From positions 1 through 32,726 of the forward strand of contig SVQE01000003.1 in the NCBI GenBank assembly GCA_015065505.1: 32,726 nucleotides of DNA. Direction: 5' to 3'. The translations under genes were made by a program, and so were the position numbers. The notes below the pieces were generated by a model. The model was not told where the DNA came from, did not search any database, and was given only the letters and a program-made list of their open reading frames with translations. This DNA comes from Oscillospiraceae bacterium (GTDB lineage: Bacteria > Bacillota > Clostridia > Oscillospirales > Acutalibacteraceae). Shown piece by piece: positions 1-7,456 of the stretch; position 1 is the first letter of the stretch, and each line of letters begins with the position of its first letter.

Positions 1-110
1 CTCACACCTTCCCCTTGAGGCACTCCCTGTTAGGGAGATGTCAGCGTAGCTGACAGAGGGTCTGGCGCCCGCTCCAAGGGAAGGGGGACCGCTTGCGGTG
101 GATGAGGTGT
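1..110. repeat. Composite palindromic intergenic repeat
   Basis: The two outer parts of this stretch recur at 20802-20853 (CTCACACCTTCCCCTTGAGG at the start, and AGGGGGACCGCTTGCGGT followed by GGATGAGGTGT at the end). In this copy about 60 bases sit between them, with their own hairpins: CTCCCTGTTAGGGAG and GTCAGCGTAGCTGAC. It therefore looks like one palindromic repeat inserted in another. The outer ends carry the short inverted pair ACACCT/AGGTGT. No coding potential is seen. It lies just upstream of trmK and may hold part of its leader. Confidence 0.7.
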
Positions 111-134
111 GTAAATGATTGAGAGTAGTGTACT

Positions 135-785
135 ATGAAACTTAGTAAGCGCTTAAGCGCAGCGGCAAATCTAATCAGGCAGGGCGCAAGGCTTGCCGAT
201 ATTGGCTGCGACCACGGCTATGTTCCCGTTTATCTTATTGAAAACGGAAAAATAAGCAGCGCGGTTGCAAGCGATATCAATGAAGGTCCGCTTGCTTCCT
301 GCAAAAGGCTTGTTAAAGAGAATAAGCTTGAAGATAATATTACCTGTGTTTTATCAAACGGACTCGAGAAGGTTAATCTTGATGAGGTTGATGATATTTT
401 AATTGCAGGAATGGGCGGCGAGCTTATTTCCGAAATTCTTTCAAACTGCGATATATCAAAGCTTAAAGAAAAACATATTATTTTAAATCCTATGACTCAT
501 CCCGAAATTGCAAGGCAGTTTCTTTTTGATAACGGCTTTGGAATTCAGAGTGATATAATCGTTAAGGATAAAAAGCATTACTACAGTATTTTTGACTGCG
601 TTTATACGGGCAAAACAATCCAATATTCAAAAACGGATTTATTCCTCGGAAAAATCGAAATAAACCAAGAAAACGAAGGATATTTTCTTCATCTTTTAAA
701 TTATCTCAGAAATAAACAGAAAAGCGGCGGAGACTTTAGTGAGGTTATCAGCGCTGTTGAGGAGAAAATCAATGACAACCGTTAA
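135..785 (+). CDS. trmK: tRNA (adenine(22)-N1)-methyltransferase TrmK
   Basis: This 216-aa protein belongs to the TrmK family (COG2384), which methylates N1 of adenine 22 in tRNA using S-adenosylmethionine. The SAM-binding motif I reads ADIGCDHGYVP at residues 21-31, with the acidic strand-2 end ASDIN near 46-50. The motif IV region is LIAGMGGELI near residues 89-98. A helical C-terminal part follows, and the length is near the usual 220-240. The ATG at 135 has only a weak purine stretch upstream (GAGAG). The end overlaps the next gene by 14 bases, so the two are probably translationally coupled, as trmK and the Nif3-like gene are in many Firmicutes. Family assignment is firm; activity is inferred. 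Confidence 0.93.
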   Translation: MKLSKRLSAAANLIRQGARLADIGCDHGYVPVYLIENGKISSAVASDINEGPLASCKRLVKENKLEDNITCVLSNGLEKVNLDEVDDILIAGMGGELISEILSNCDISKLKEKHIILNPMTHPEIARQFLFDNGFGIQSDIIVKDKKHYYSIFDCVYTGKTIQYSKTDLFLGKIEINQENEGYFLHLLNYLRNKQKSGGDFSEVISAVEEKINDNR

Positions 786-1521
786 AAACATTTATGACTA
801 TATAAATTCCATAGCGCCCTTTGAAACTCAGGAGGAGTGGGATAATTCGGGCCACCTTATCGGCGATTTCAGAAAAGAGGTTAAGAAATGCGTTATGGCG
901 CTTGATGCAACAAAGGAGGTTTGCCTTTTTGCAAAGGATGTAGGCGCGGATATGCTATTAACCCACCATCCGATTATCTTCGGCGGAATTGAAAGCGTTA
1001 AATCAGACAGCGCTGTTTATATCCTTGCAAACGCAGGTGTTGCAGGTGTGAGCGCGCACACAAATTATGATATGGCGCAGGGCGGCATTAACGATTCTCT
1101 TGCCGAAATACTCGAGCTGAAAAATATCAGAAATGTTGAGGGCTCGTTTATTACTGCAGGCGAGCTTGACTGCGAAATGAGCATTGATGATTTTGCCGAG
1201 TATGTTGCAGATAAGCTTGATTGCAAGGGAATAAGGTTTACCAAAACCGATAAGCTTATTAAAACCGTTGCTGTCGGCGGCGGTGCCTGCGAAGAGGAAA
1301 CACCCGTTGCAATGGCAAATGCAGATTGCTTCTTAACAGGGGATATGAAGTATCACAAAATGCTTGATGCAGCAGAAAAGGGCTTTGCAGTGATTTCGGC
1401 AGGTCACTACGAAACCGAAAACGCAGCATTCTTAATGCTTAAAGATAAGCTTGAAAGCATTTTCACCGATGTTGAATTCATCATCGCACCATATGAAAAC
1501 CCGATTAGCACAGTTGAATAA
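772..1521 (+). CDS. Nif3-like dinuclear metal-centre protein (YqfO/YbgI family)
   Basis: This 249-aa protein is a short-form Nif3 family member (COG0327), the size of E. coli YbgI and without the inserted PII-like domain of B. subtilis YqfO. The metal ligands are visible: LLTHHPIIFGG in the N-terminal half, SAHTNYD in the middle, and GHYETEN near the C terminus. The family forms hexameric rings with a two-metal centre; its reaction is still debated, and a GTP cyclohydrolase-like or hydrolase role has been proposed. I chose the ATG at 772 over the in-frame GTG at 739 because GAGGAGA lies 6-7 bases upstream of it and because homologues begin close to VKNIYDYINSIAPF. The gene overlaps the end of trmK. 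Confidence 0.9.
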   Translation: MTTVKNIYDYINSIAPFETQEEWDNSGHLIGDFRKEVKKCVMALDATKEVCLFAKDVGADMLLTHHPIIFGGIESVKSDSAVYILANAGVAGVSAHTNYDMAQGGINDSLAEILELKNIRNVEGSFITAGELDCEMSIDDFAEYVADKLDCKGIRFTKTDKLIKTVAVGGGACEEETPVAMANADCFLTGDMKYHKMLDAAEKGFAVISAGHYETENAAFLMLKDKLESIFTDVEFIIAPYENPISTVE

Positions 1522-1537
1522 CTGTTAAACATATTAA

Positions 1538-1573
1538 CAATCGAAAAAGCAGGCTTTGCCGGATTTTTGATTG
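1538..1573 (+). other. Intergenic hairpin between the Nif3-like gene and rqcH
   Basis: CAATCGAAAAAGCAGGC pairs with GCCGGATTTTTGATTG around a TTT loop, with two mismatches. A smaller palindrome, TGTTAA/TTAACA, lies just before it. The T run is inside the stem and not after it, so this is not a standard terminator. It may be an attenuator or a processing site. It is followed at once by a very strong Shine-Dalgarno sequence (AAGGAGGAG at 1576-1584). Confidence 0.5.
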
Positions 1574-1649
1574 AGAAGGAGGAGCATTTGCAGCGATTAT
1601 TAACATATTGCTTATAACAATATGTTTCAATCGCGGAATGTGTTTTGAC

Positions 1650-3332
1650 GTGGCTCTCGACGGAATATTTCTATATCATCTTAAAAATGAAATAAAAAAC
1701 GAGCTTCAAGGCTTCCGCGTTGACAAGATTTATCAGCCGTCGCGCGAGGAGCTCTTGTTCACGTTCAAAACCTATGAGGGAACAAAAAAGCTTCTTCTTT
1801 CCGCAAGGGCTGAAAGCGCAAGAGTTCAGCTCACAAAGCAGTATGTTGAAAACCCGAAAAAACCCCCGATGCTTACAATGCTTTTAAGAAAGCATTTAAC
1901 CTCTGCAAGGCTGAGGGATATCGAGCAGGACGGCTTTGAAAGGATACTAACCTTCATTTTTGATGCAACAAACGAGCTCGGCGACCCCGTCGTTTTTAAG
2001 CTTATTATCGAAATTATGGGGCGTCACAGCAATATTATTCTTGTTGATGAAAACGGAATTATTGTTGAATGCGTTAAAAAGATTGATGAATTTGTTTCAT
2101 CCTATCGAGAAGTTCTGCCTGGCTTAAAATATGTTTTGCCCCCTCAGCAAAACAAAATGAATATTTTAACCGATGAAAAATATAAAATTGAAAATGCAAT
2201 CAATTCGCTTAATATGAAAAAATCAAAAGCCGTAAGCGAGGTTTTGCAGGGAATATCCCCGATTGTTGCAAGGGAAGTTGAATTCGGAATGAGCATAGGC
2301 GAGCTCAGAGCACATATCAAAAATCCCGAGCCCACTGTTGTTATTCTTGATTCACCTAAGGATTTCACCTATTTTAAGCCGATGCAGTACGGTGATTTGT
2401 GCGAATATAAAAGCTTTGATAAGTTTTCCGAGCTTATTGATTATTTCTACTATGAGCAGGTGCATTTTGAAAGAATAAAGCAGAGAAGCAATGATTTATT
2501 CCGCCATTTAACAACCCTGCAGGAAAGAGCCGTAAGAAAAGCTGTTAATCGCGAGCACGAGCTTGAGGATTGCAAAAATAAGGAAGAACTCAAGGTATAC
2601 GGTGATTTGATTAATGCAAATCTTTACAGACTTGAAAAAGGCTCGCTGTTTTATGATTTAGAAAACTTTTATGACAACAATGAGGTTGTTCGCATTCCTG
2701 CCGACCCAACATTAACACCTGTGCAGAATGCGCAGAAATACTATAAGGAATACCGCAAAAAGCAGATTGCTGAAACTAAGCTTAACGCATTTATAAATCA
2801 GGCGAAGGCGGAGGCTGCATACCTTGAATCGGTTATTGATGCGCTTTCCCGTGCTCAGACGGACAGCGAAATAAGCGCAATCAGAGCCGAGCTCTACGAT
2901 GCAGGATTCATTCACAAGAGAATAGATAAAAAGAACAGACCGAAAAAGCTTGAGCCGAAAAAGTTTATTTCAACAGAGGGCTTTGAAATCAGAGTAGGCA
3001 GAAACAATGTTCAAAACGACGAGCTTACCTTAAGGCTTTCCAAAAACTATGATTTATGGTTCCATGTTAAGGATGCCCCGGGAAGCCATGTTGTTGTTAC
3101 TGCGATTAAGGAGAAGCCGTTCACCGATAAGCTGATTCGTGAAGCGGCGCTGCTTGCGGCAGCAAATTCAAAGGCGGCGTCCTCCTCAAATGTTGCGGTT
3201 GACTACACGATTATTAAAAATGTTCATAAGCCAAACGGTGCAAAATTCGGTATGGTTATCTATGATAATTATAACACCGAATATGTAACCCCGAATGAAG
3301 AAGAGCTAAGCGCTTTGAAAGAGGTGGAATGA
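1650..3332 (+). CDS. rqcH: NFACT-family ribosome quality control protein RqcH (Rqc2 homologue)
   Basis: RqcH binds stalled 50S subunits carrying peptidyl-tRNA and recruits Ala-tRNA to add C-terminal alanine tails. The 560-aa protein has the NFACT-N domain (about 1-210), helix-hairpin-helix and coiled-coil parts in the middle, and the NFACT-R (DUF814) domain at the C terminus with LWFHVKDAPGSHVV. B. subtilis RqcH is about 570 aa. The start is uncertain. With the GTG at 1650 the protein begins VALDGIF, as homologues do, and the Asp97-Arg98 pair known to be essential in B. subtilis falls at Glu97-Arg98 (GFERIL), a conservative change. An ATG at 1638 and a TTG at 1608 are in frame but poorly placed. 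The strong Shine-Dalgarno sequence at 1576-1584 serves none of these well. The end lies two bases before ispD. Confidence 0.9.
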   Translation: MALDGIFLYHLKNEIKNELQGFRVDKIYQPSREELLFTFKTYEGTKKLLLSARAESARVQLTKQYVENPKKPPMLTMLLRKHLTSARLRDIEQDGFERILTFIFDATNELGDPVVFKLIIEIMGRHSNIILVDENGIIVECVKKIDEFVSSYREVLPGLKYVLPPQQNKMNILTDEKYKIENAINSLNMKKSKAVSEVLQGISPIVAREVEFGMSIGELRAHIKNPEPTVVILDSPKDFTYFKPMQYGDLCEYKSFDKFSELIDYFYYEQVHFERIKQRSNDLFRHLTTLQERAVRKAVNREHELEDCKNKEELKVYGDLINANLYRLEKGSLFYDLENFYDNNEVVRIPADPTLTPVQNAQKYYKEYRKKQIAETKLNAFINQAKAEAAYLESVIDALSRAQTDSEISAIRAELYDAGFIHKRIDKKNRPKKLEPKKFISTEGFEIRVGRNNVQNDELTLRLSKNYDLWFHVKDAPGSHVVVTAIKEKPFTDKLIREAALLAAANSKAASSSNVAVDYTIIKNVHKPNGAKFGMVIYDNYNTEYVTPNEEELSALKEVE

Positions 3333-3333
3333 T

Positions 3334-3999
3334 TTGAATAATGTTGCAATCGTTCTCGGTGCAGGAAGCGGCAGCCGAATGAAGATTGAAAAAAGCAAGC
3401 TGCTTCTTGAAATCGGAGGTAAAACCGTTATTGAAAGAAGTGTTGAAGCCTTTCTTGATATTTCGGATATTGATGAAATAATTGTAACTGTCAGAGAGCA
3501 GGATATTGAAGAATTTTCTTCGCTGATAAAGGACGAGCGCGTAAGCTTTGTTATCGGCGGCGACACAAGGCAGAAAAGCGTTAAAAACGCCGTTGAAACG
3601 ATTGATGAATGTGATTTAATTATTATTCACGACGGCGCAAGACCGCTTATTAAAGCCGAGGATATAGAAAAGACCATAAGAGAAGCGAAGGACTACGGCG
3701 CTGCGGCAGTCGGTGTTAAGGTTAAGGACACAATAAAGGTTATCGACTGTGAAGGCTTTGTTATCGATACACCGGACAGAAGCACTCTCTTTTCAGTTCA
3801 GACACCGCAGGTATTCAATTTTGCACTTTATAAACAAGCCCTGTTAAAAGCCGAAAAGGAAAATATGGATTTCACCGATGACTGCCAACTCATAGAGTTC
3901 ATAGGTCAGAAGGTGAAAATGGTTGAGGGCTCGTATTCAAATATCAAAATAACAACCCAGGAGGATATTCCTCTTGCAGAAAATATTTTAAAGAGTTGA
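3334..3999 (+). CDS. ispD: 2-C-methyl-D-erythritol 4-phosphate cytidylyltransferase IspD
   Basis: IspD transfers CMP from CTP to methylerythritol phosphate, the third step of the MEP isoprenoid pathway. The 221-aa sequence opens with the nucleotide-binding loop GAGSGSRM followed by K residues. It contains IIHDGARPLI (CTP/Mg site), VKDTIK and TPQVF, all typical. Length fits the family (about 230 aa). The start is a TTG at 3334, placed after GAGGTGG; no better start is present, and the sequence from this codon aligns with family N termini. It is followed by a repeat-like spacer and then ispF, the usual partner two steps on in the pathway. Confidence 0.95.
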   Translation: MNNVAIVLGAGSGSRMKIEKSKLLLEIGGKTVIERSVEAFLDISDIDEIIVTVREQDIEEFSSLIKDERVSFVIGGDTRQKSVKNAVETIDECDLIIIHDGARPLIKAEDIEKTIREAKDYGAAAVGVKVKDTIKVIDCEGFVIDTPDRSTLFSVQTPQVFNFALYKQALLKAEKENMDFTDDCQLIEFIGQKVKMVEGSYSNIKITTQEDIPLAENILKS

Positions 4000-4236
4000 G
4001 TTTAAAAGTTGAGTTTAAAGAGTTGAGAGTTTCGTTAATTGTGTTTCGTGATATATAATCGGAGCGAAGCGGTTCGTTTGCGACCGCTGCCTGTGGCAGA
4101 TGAAGGAAGCAATAAGAACTGCCGAACGGTCAAAATTTGTCGGCGCTCCAAGCCGAAACAAATTTTGGGAACCGTTGGTCGTGACCCGAAATTCCACTCT
4201 CCACCCTCAACCCTCCAAACTCAAAAGGAGAAAACT
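4000..4236. repeat. Repeat-like spacer between ispD and ispF
   Basis: The left edge holds repeated GAGTTTAAA/AGTTGAG units ending GTTGAGAGTTTCG. The right edge has CGAAATTCCACTCTC and CCCTCAAC, roughly its inverted copy. Inside, CGGTCAAAATTTGT pairs with ACAAATTTTGGGAACCG. This is the architecture of a small non-autonomous element. An open frame crosses it in phase with ispF, but it lacks family similarity and the ispF ribosome binding site lies downstream, so I read it as non-coding. Confidence 0.5.
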
Positions 4237-4722
4237 ATGAGAATAGGTCATGGATATGATGTTCATAAGCTCGTTTCAGGCAGAAAGCTGATAATCGGCG
4301 GAGTTGATATTCCGTATGAACTCGGCTTGCTCGGTCACAGCGATGCGGATGTTTTGCTTCACGCGATTTCCGATGCGTTGCTCGGCGCAGCCGCAATGGG
4401 CGATATCGGCGGTATGTTTCCCGACACCGATGAAAAATGGAAGGGCGCAAACTCGCTGAAGCTTCTTCGTGCCGTTGCCGAAAGACTTTATGCAGCGGAA
4501 TACTATATTGAAAACATTGATTCAACTCTAATTGCCCAGGCACCCAAAATGAAGCCTTACATCGAACTTATGAGGCAGAATATTGCAAATGCCTGCTTGA
4601 TTGATGTATCCCAGGTCAGCGTCAAGGCAACAACCGAGGAAAAGCTCGGATTCACGGGAAGGGGCGAAGGCATTTCAGCTCATGCCGTAGCTCTGATAGA
4701 AAAGAGGACTTATATTGATTAG
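4237..4722 (+). CDS. ispF: 2-C-methyl-D-erythritol 2,4-cyclodiphosphate synthase IspF
   Basis: IspF cyclises CDP-methylerythritol 2-phosphate to methylerythritol cyclodiphosphate, releasing CMP. The 161-aa protein starts [11 protein letters not shown] (metal ligands Asp8 and His10) and continues with [20 protein letters not shown] (the third ligand, a His, near 42). FPDTD and [17 protein letters not shown] follow. The ATG at 4237 has AAAGGAG at 4225-4231; the frame is open further upstream only by chance. The last codons overlap the start of the sulfoquinovosidase gene by 8 bases, so the SQ cluster is physically and perhaps translationally attached to this housekeeping gene. Confidence 0.96.
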   Translation: MRIGHGYDVHKLVSGRKLIIGGVDIPYELGLLGHSDADVLLHAISDALLGAAAMGDIGGMFPDTDEKWKGANSLKLLRAVAERLYAAEYYIENIDSTLIAQAPKMKPYIELMRQNIANACLIDVSQVSVKATTEEKLGFTGRGEGISAHAVALIEKRTYID

Positions 4723-6700
4723 ATTTGAAAAAGAATACTGCACTCTGAATATCTTCCTCGGCGAAAAAAAGATTTTCACTGTTGACGATTCAGCGCTTGC
4801 AGTCGGCATAGGTGAAAACAGTTTTAATATGAGCCACGGCTCTTTTAAAATTCACGATACAATTCTCCTTAAAACCGCCATTAGCATCAAGGATGTTAAG
4901 CTTGAAGAAAACAGAGCTGTTTTATTAACCCGTTTCGGCGAGGTTTTCATTGAAAATGAAGGAAACAGAATTAAGGTTAGTTTTGATGGCTTTAACGATT
5001 ATAACCGCCTTTTTATAATACTTCCTGCTTTTGAGGATGAAAAGGTTTACGGAAGCGGCGAGATTTTCTCGGAATTTAATATTATAGGTGAAAGAGCAAA
5101 TGTGTGGGTTGCAGAGCATATAAATGCAATTCAGATTGCAAAGAAGCTTATTAAGCAGGTTGGGGGAATCAAAAACACCAAAAGAAAGCAGGCTTTCAGA
5201 AAGTATGAAACCTACTATGCACAGCCAACCTTTATAAGCTCAAAACGCTATTTCTTCCATTCACTTAACACCGCAAGGGCTTCCTTTGATTTCACCAATA
5301 ACGAAATTCACAGAATAAAGCTCGATGAAATTGCTCCGTTTTATATCGGCTTCGGCGAAAGCTATGAAGAGCTTATGCAGGGCATAACCGATATTGTTGG
5401 GCGTCAGCCCGAGCTTCCCGACTGGGTTTATGACGGACAGATTATTGCAACCCAGGGCGGCAGCGAAAGGCTTCTTGAAGCAAAGGAAATTACCGATAAT
5501 AACGGCATAGACACAACGGGCTTCTGGATTCAGGACTGGGAAGGCAGAAGAATAACCGCAGCAGGCAAGCAGCTTTACTGGAACTGGGAATGGGATGAAG
5601 AGCTTTATCCGAAGCTTGATGAAATCATTAAGGATTTCAATTCTCAGGGCAAAAAGGTTCTGGGTTATATAAATCCATTCCTCGCAGTTGAAAAGCCGCT
5701 CTATCAGGAAGCAAATAAAAAAGGCTACTGCGTTAAGGATAAAGACGGCAAGGATTATCTTGTTACAATAACAACATTTCCTGCCGCAATGGTTGATTTC
5801 ACAAATCCAAAAGCGTATGAATGGATTAAAAATATAATCAAAAAGAATATGATTGAGTTCGGTCTTTCGGGCTGGATGGCTGATTTCGGCGAATACCTGC
5901 CGACCGACTGCGTTTTATACAGCGGTGAGGACCCCGAGCTTGTTCATAACACCTGGCCTGCAATATGGGCTAAGATAAATAGGGAAGCGCTTGAAGAAAC
6001 GGGCAAGCTCGGTGAGATTATGTTCTTCACAAGAGCAGGGTATTCTGATACACCTCGCTATTCAACAATGATGTGGTGCGGCGATAACCACACCGATTTT
6101 TCAATAGATTTCGGTTTGCCGAGCGTTATTCCTGCAATGCTTTCACTTTCGGTTTGCGGCTTCGGTCTTTCACACAGCGATATCGGAGGTTATACCTCGT
6201 TCTTCAATCTTAAACGAAGCGAGGAGCTATATATGCGCTGGTGCGAAATGAATGCGTTTACACCTGTTATGCGCGGTCATGAAGGGCTTAACCCAGATTT
6301 AAACGCGCAGTTTGATGCAAGTGAAAGAGTTTTGGCGCACGGCGCTAAAATGACAAGAATACATAAGAATTTAAAGCCGTATCTCAAAGAAGCGGTTAAA
6401 TATAATTCAAAAACGGGCGTCGGTGTTATAAGACCGTTGTTCTTCTACTATGAAGAGGAGCAGGCGTATAACGAATGCTATGAATACCTGCTCGGACGCG
6501 ATATCCTCGTTGCCCCCGTAATAACTCAGGGTGCAGTTGAAAGAGAGGTTTATCTTCCAGAGGATGAATGGATTCACCTTTGGAGCAAAAAGGAATACAG
6601 CGGCGGAAATATAACCGTTGATGCGCCGATAGGCGAGATACCCGTTTTTGTAAGAAAATCAGCTAAAAATTTAATTGACATAATGTTGGAGGAAAAATAA
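4715..6700 (+). CDS. yihQ: GH31 sulfoquinovosidase-type alpha-glycosidase (YihQ family)
   Basis: This 661-aa enzyme belongs to the YihQ branch of GH31, which releases sulfoquinovose from glycosides such as sulfoquinovosylglycerol. The beta-rich N-terminal domain is followed by the catalytic barrel. The nucleophile is Asp390 in [13 protein letters not shown] and the acid/base Asp457 in [22 protein letters not shown] and [12 protein letters not shown] also match YihQ closely. WIQDWEGRR (270-279) and GKQLYWNW (284-291) form the sulfonate-binding region. As I recall the E. coli enzyme, Gln288, Arg301 and Trp304 contact the sulfonate; here they correspond to Gln273, Gln286 and Trp289, so the Arg appears to be Gln. 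The TTG start at 4715 follows AGAGGA and overlaps ispF. No signal peptide is seen, so it is cytoplasmic. The next gene starts immediately after the stop codon. Confidence 0.88.
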   Translation: MIRFEKEYCTLNIFLGEKKIFTVDDSALAVGIGENSFNMSHGSFKIHDTILLKTAISIKDVKLEENRAVLLTRFGEVFIENEGNRIKVSFDGFNDYNRLFIILPAFEDEKVYGSGEIFSEFNIIGERANVWVAEHINAIQIAKKLIKQVGGIKNTKRKQAFRKYETYYAQPTFISSKRYFFHSLNTARASFDFTNNEIHRIKLDEIAPFYIGFGESYEELMQGITDIVGRQPELPDWVYDGQIIATQGGSERLLEAKEITDNNGIDTTGFWIQDWEGRRITAAGKQLYWNWEWDEELYPKLDEIIKDFNSQGKKVLGYINPFLAVEKPLYQEANKKGYCVKDKDGKDYLVTITTFPAAMVDFTNPKAYEWIKNIIKKNMIEFGLSGWMADFGEYLPTDCVLYSGEDPELVHNTWPAIWAKINREALEETGKLGEIMFFTRAGYSDTPRYSTMMWCGDNHTDFSIDFGLPSVIPAMLSLSVCGFGLSHSDIGGYTSFFNLKRSEELYMRWCEMNAFTPVMRGHEGLNPDLNAQFDASERVLAHGAKMTRIHKNLKPYLKEAVKYNSKTGVGVIRPLFFYYEEEQAYNECYEYLLGRDILVAPVITQGAVEREVYLPEDEWIHLWSKKEYSGGNITVDAPIGEIPVFVRKSAKNLIDIMLEEK

Positions 6701-7387
6701 ATGAAATTCTTTTTAGACAGCGCAAAGATTGATGAAATCCGCGAGGCATACGATACCTTCGGAATCGACGGCATAACAACAAACCCGAATCATATTATGA
6801 ATTCGGGCAAGCCGTTTTACACCGTTATTGCAGAGCTTGCAGGCTTTGTTAAGGAAAAGGGAATTGAAGGTTGGGAAAAGTTTCCGATTTCTGTTGAAAT
6901 CAATCCCCATCTTGATGATGTTGATGAAATGGTTGAAATGGGAACAAAAATTGCAGCAATGAGCAGCAGCTTTGTTATTAAAATTCCCTGCACACCTTCA
7001 GGCATCACAGCAGCAAGAAAGCTTGAAGGAAAGGGAATCAGAACTAATTTAACACTTGTTTTTTCACCCTCACAGGCACTTATTGCTGCTAAGAATAATT
7101 CGCTCTTTGTTTCACCCTTCATCGGCTGGAAGGAAAACAGCGGCGAGGACTGCAAGGAATATATTGATAATATCGTTAAGATTTATAAAAACTACGGCTA
7201 CTACGGTAAAACCGAAATTATCTGCGCTGCAGTAAGAAACGGCAAGCAGATTGTTGACTGTGCAGTTTCCGGCGCAGATATCGTAACCGCAGGTCTTGAT
7301 GTCTATAAAGAAGCCTTCTATCATGCATTCACCGATTACGGACTTACAAAGTTCCGGAATGCGTGGGACAATACAATCACGGATTAA
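6701..7387 (+). CDS. sftT: Transaldolase, probable sulfofructose transaldolase
   Basis: This 228-aa protein is a small FSA/TalC-type transaldolase. In the transaldolase type of sulfoglycolysis such an enzyme splits 6-deoxy-6-sulfofructose, releasing sulfolactaldehyde and passing dihydroxyacetone to glyceraldehyde 3-phosphate to form fructose 6-phosphate. The start MKFFLDSA, the TTNPN motif, the Schiff-base lysine Lys94 in FVIKIPCT, NLTLVFSPSQ and SPFIGW are as expected for the fold. The sequence cannot separate sulfofructose from fructose 6-phosphate specificity; position between a sulfoquinovosidase and a sulfolactaldehyde-reductase-like gene makes the sulfosugar role likely. The ATG follows the preceding stop codon with no gap, and GGAGG lies within the end of that gene. 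Confidence 0.85.
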   Translation: MKFFLDSAKIDEIREAYDTFGIDGITTNPNHIMNSGKPFYTVIAELAGFVKEKGIEGWEKFPISVEINPHLDDVDEMVEMGTKIAAMSSSFVIKIPCTPSGITAARKLEGKGIRTNLTLVFSPSQALIAAKNNSLFVSPFIGWKENSGEDCKEYIDNIVKIYKNYGYYGKTEIICAAVRNGKQIVDCAVSGADIVTAGLDVYKEAFYHAFTDYGLTKFRNAWDNTITD

Positions 7388-7440
7388 TTACGAATTACGA
7401 ATGACGAATGACGAATTGAGGGCGGGGCACCCGCACCCGA
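7388..7440. repeat. Short tandem ACGAAT(T/G) repeat
   Basis: Four near-identical 7-base units (ACGAATT or ACGAATG) follow the transaldolase stop codon, then GC-rich CGGGGCACCCGCACCCG. Repeats of this type are common between genes in gut Clostridia. No coding or clear regulatory function is visible. Confidence 0.6.
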
Positions 7441-7456
7441 TTTATAGGAGCTTATT

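Noticed and set aside
1588-1617. Nine-codon leader frame starting at TTG after a strong Shine-Dalgarno sequence
   Set aside because: Not listed as a gene because the only support is spacing; it is recorded as a finding instead.
4039-4236. Upstream extension of ispF by 66 codons
   Set aside because: The added sequence has no family similarity, crosses a repeat-like spacer, and the ribosome binding site and conserved N terminus are at 4237.
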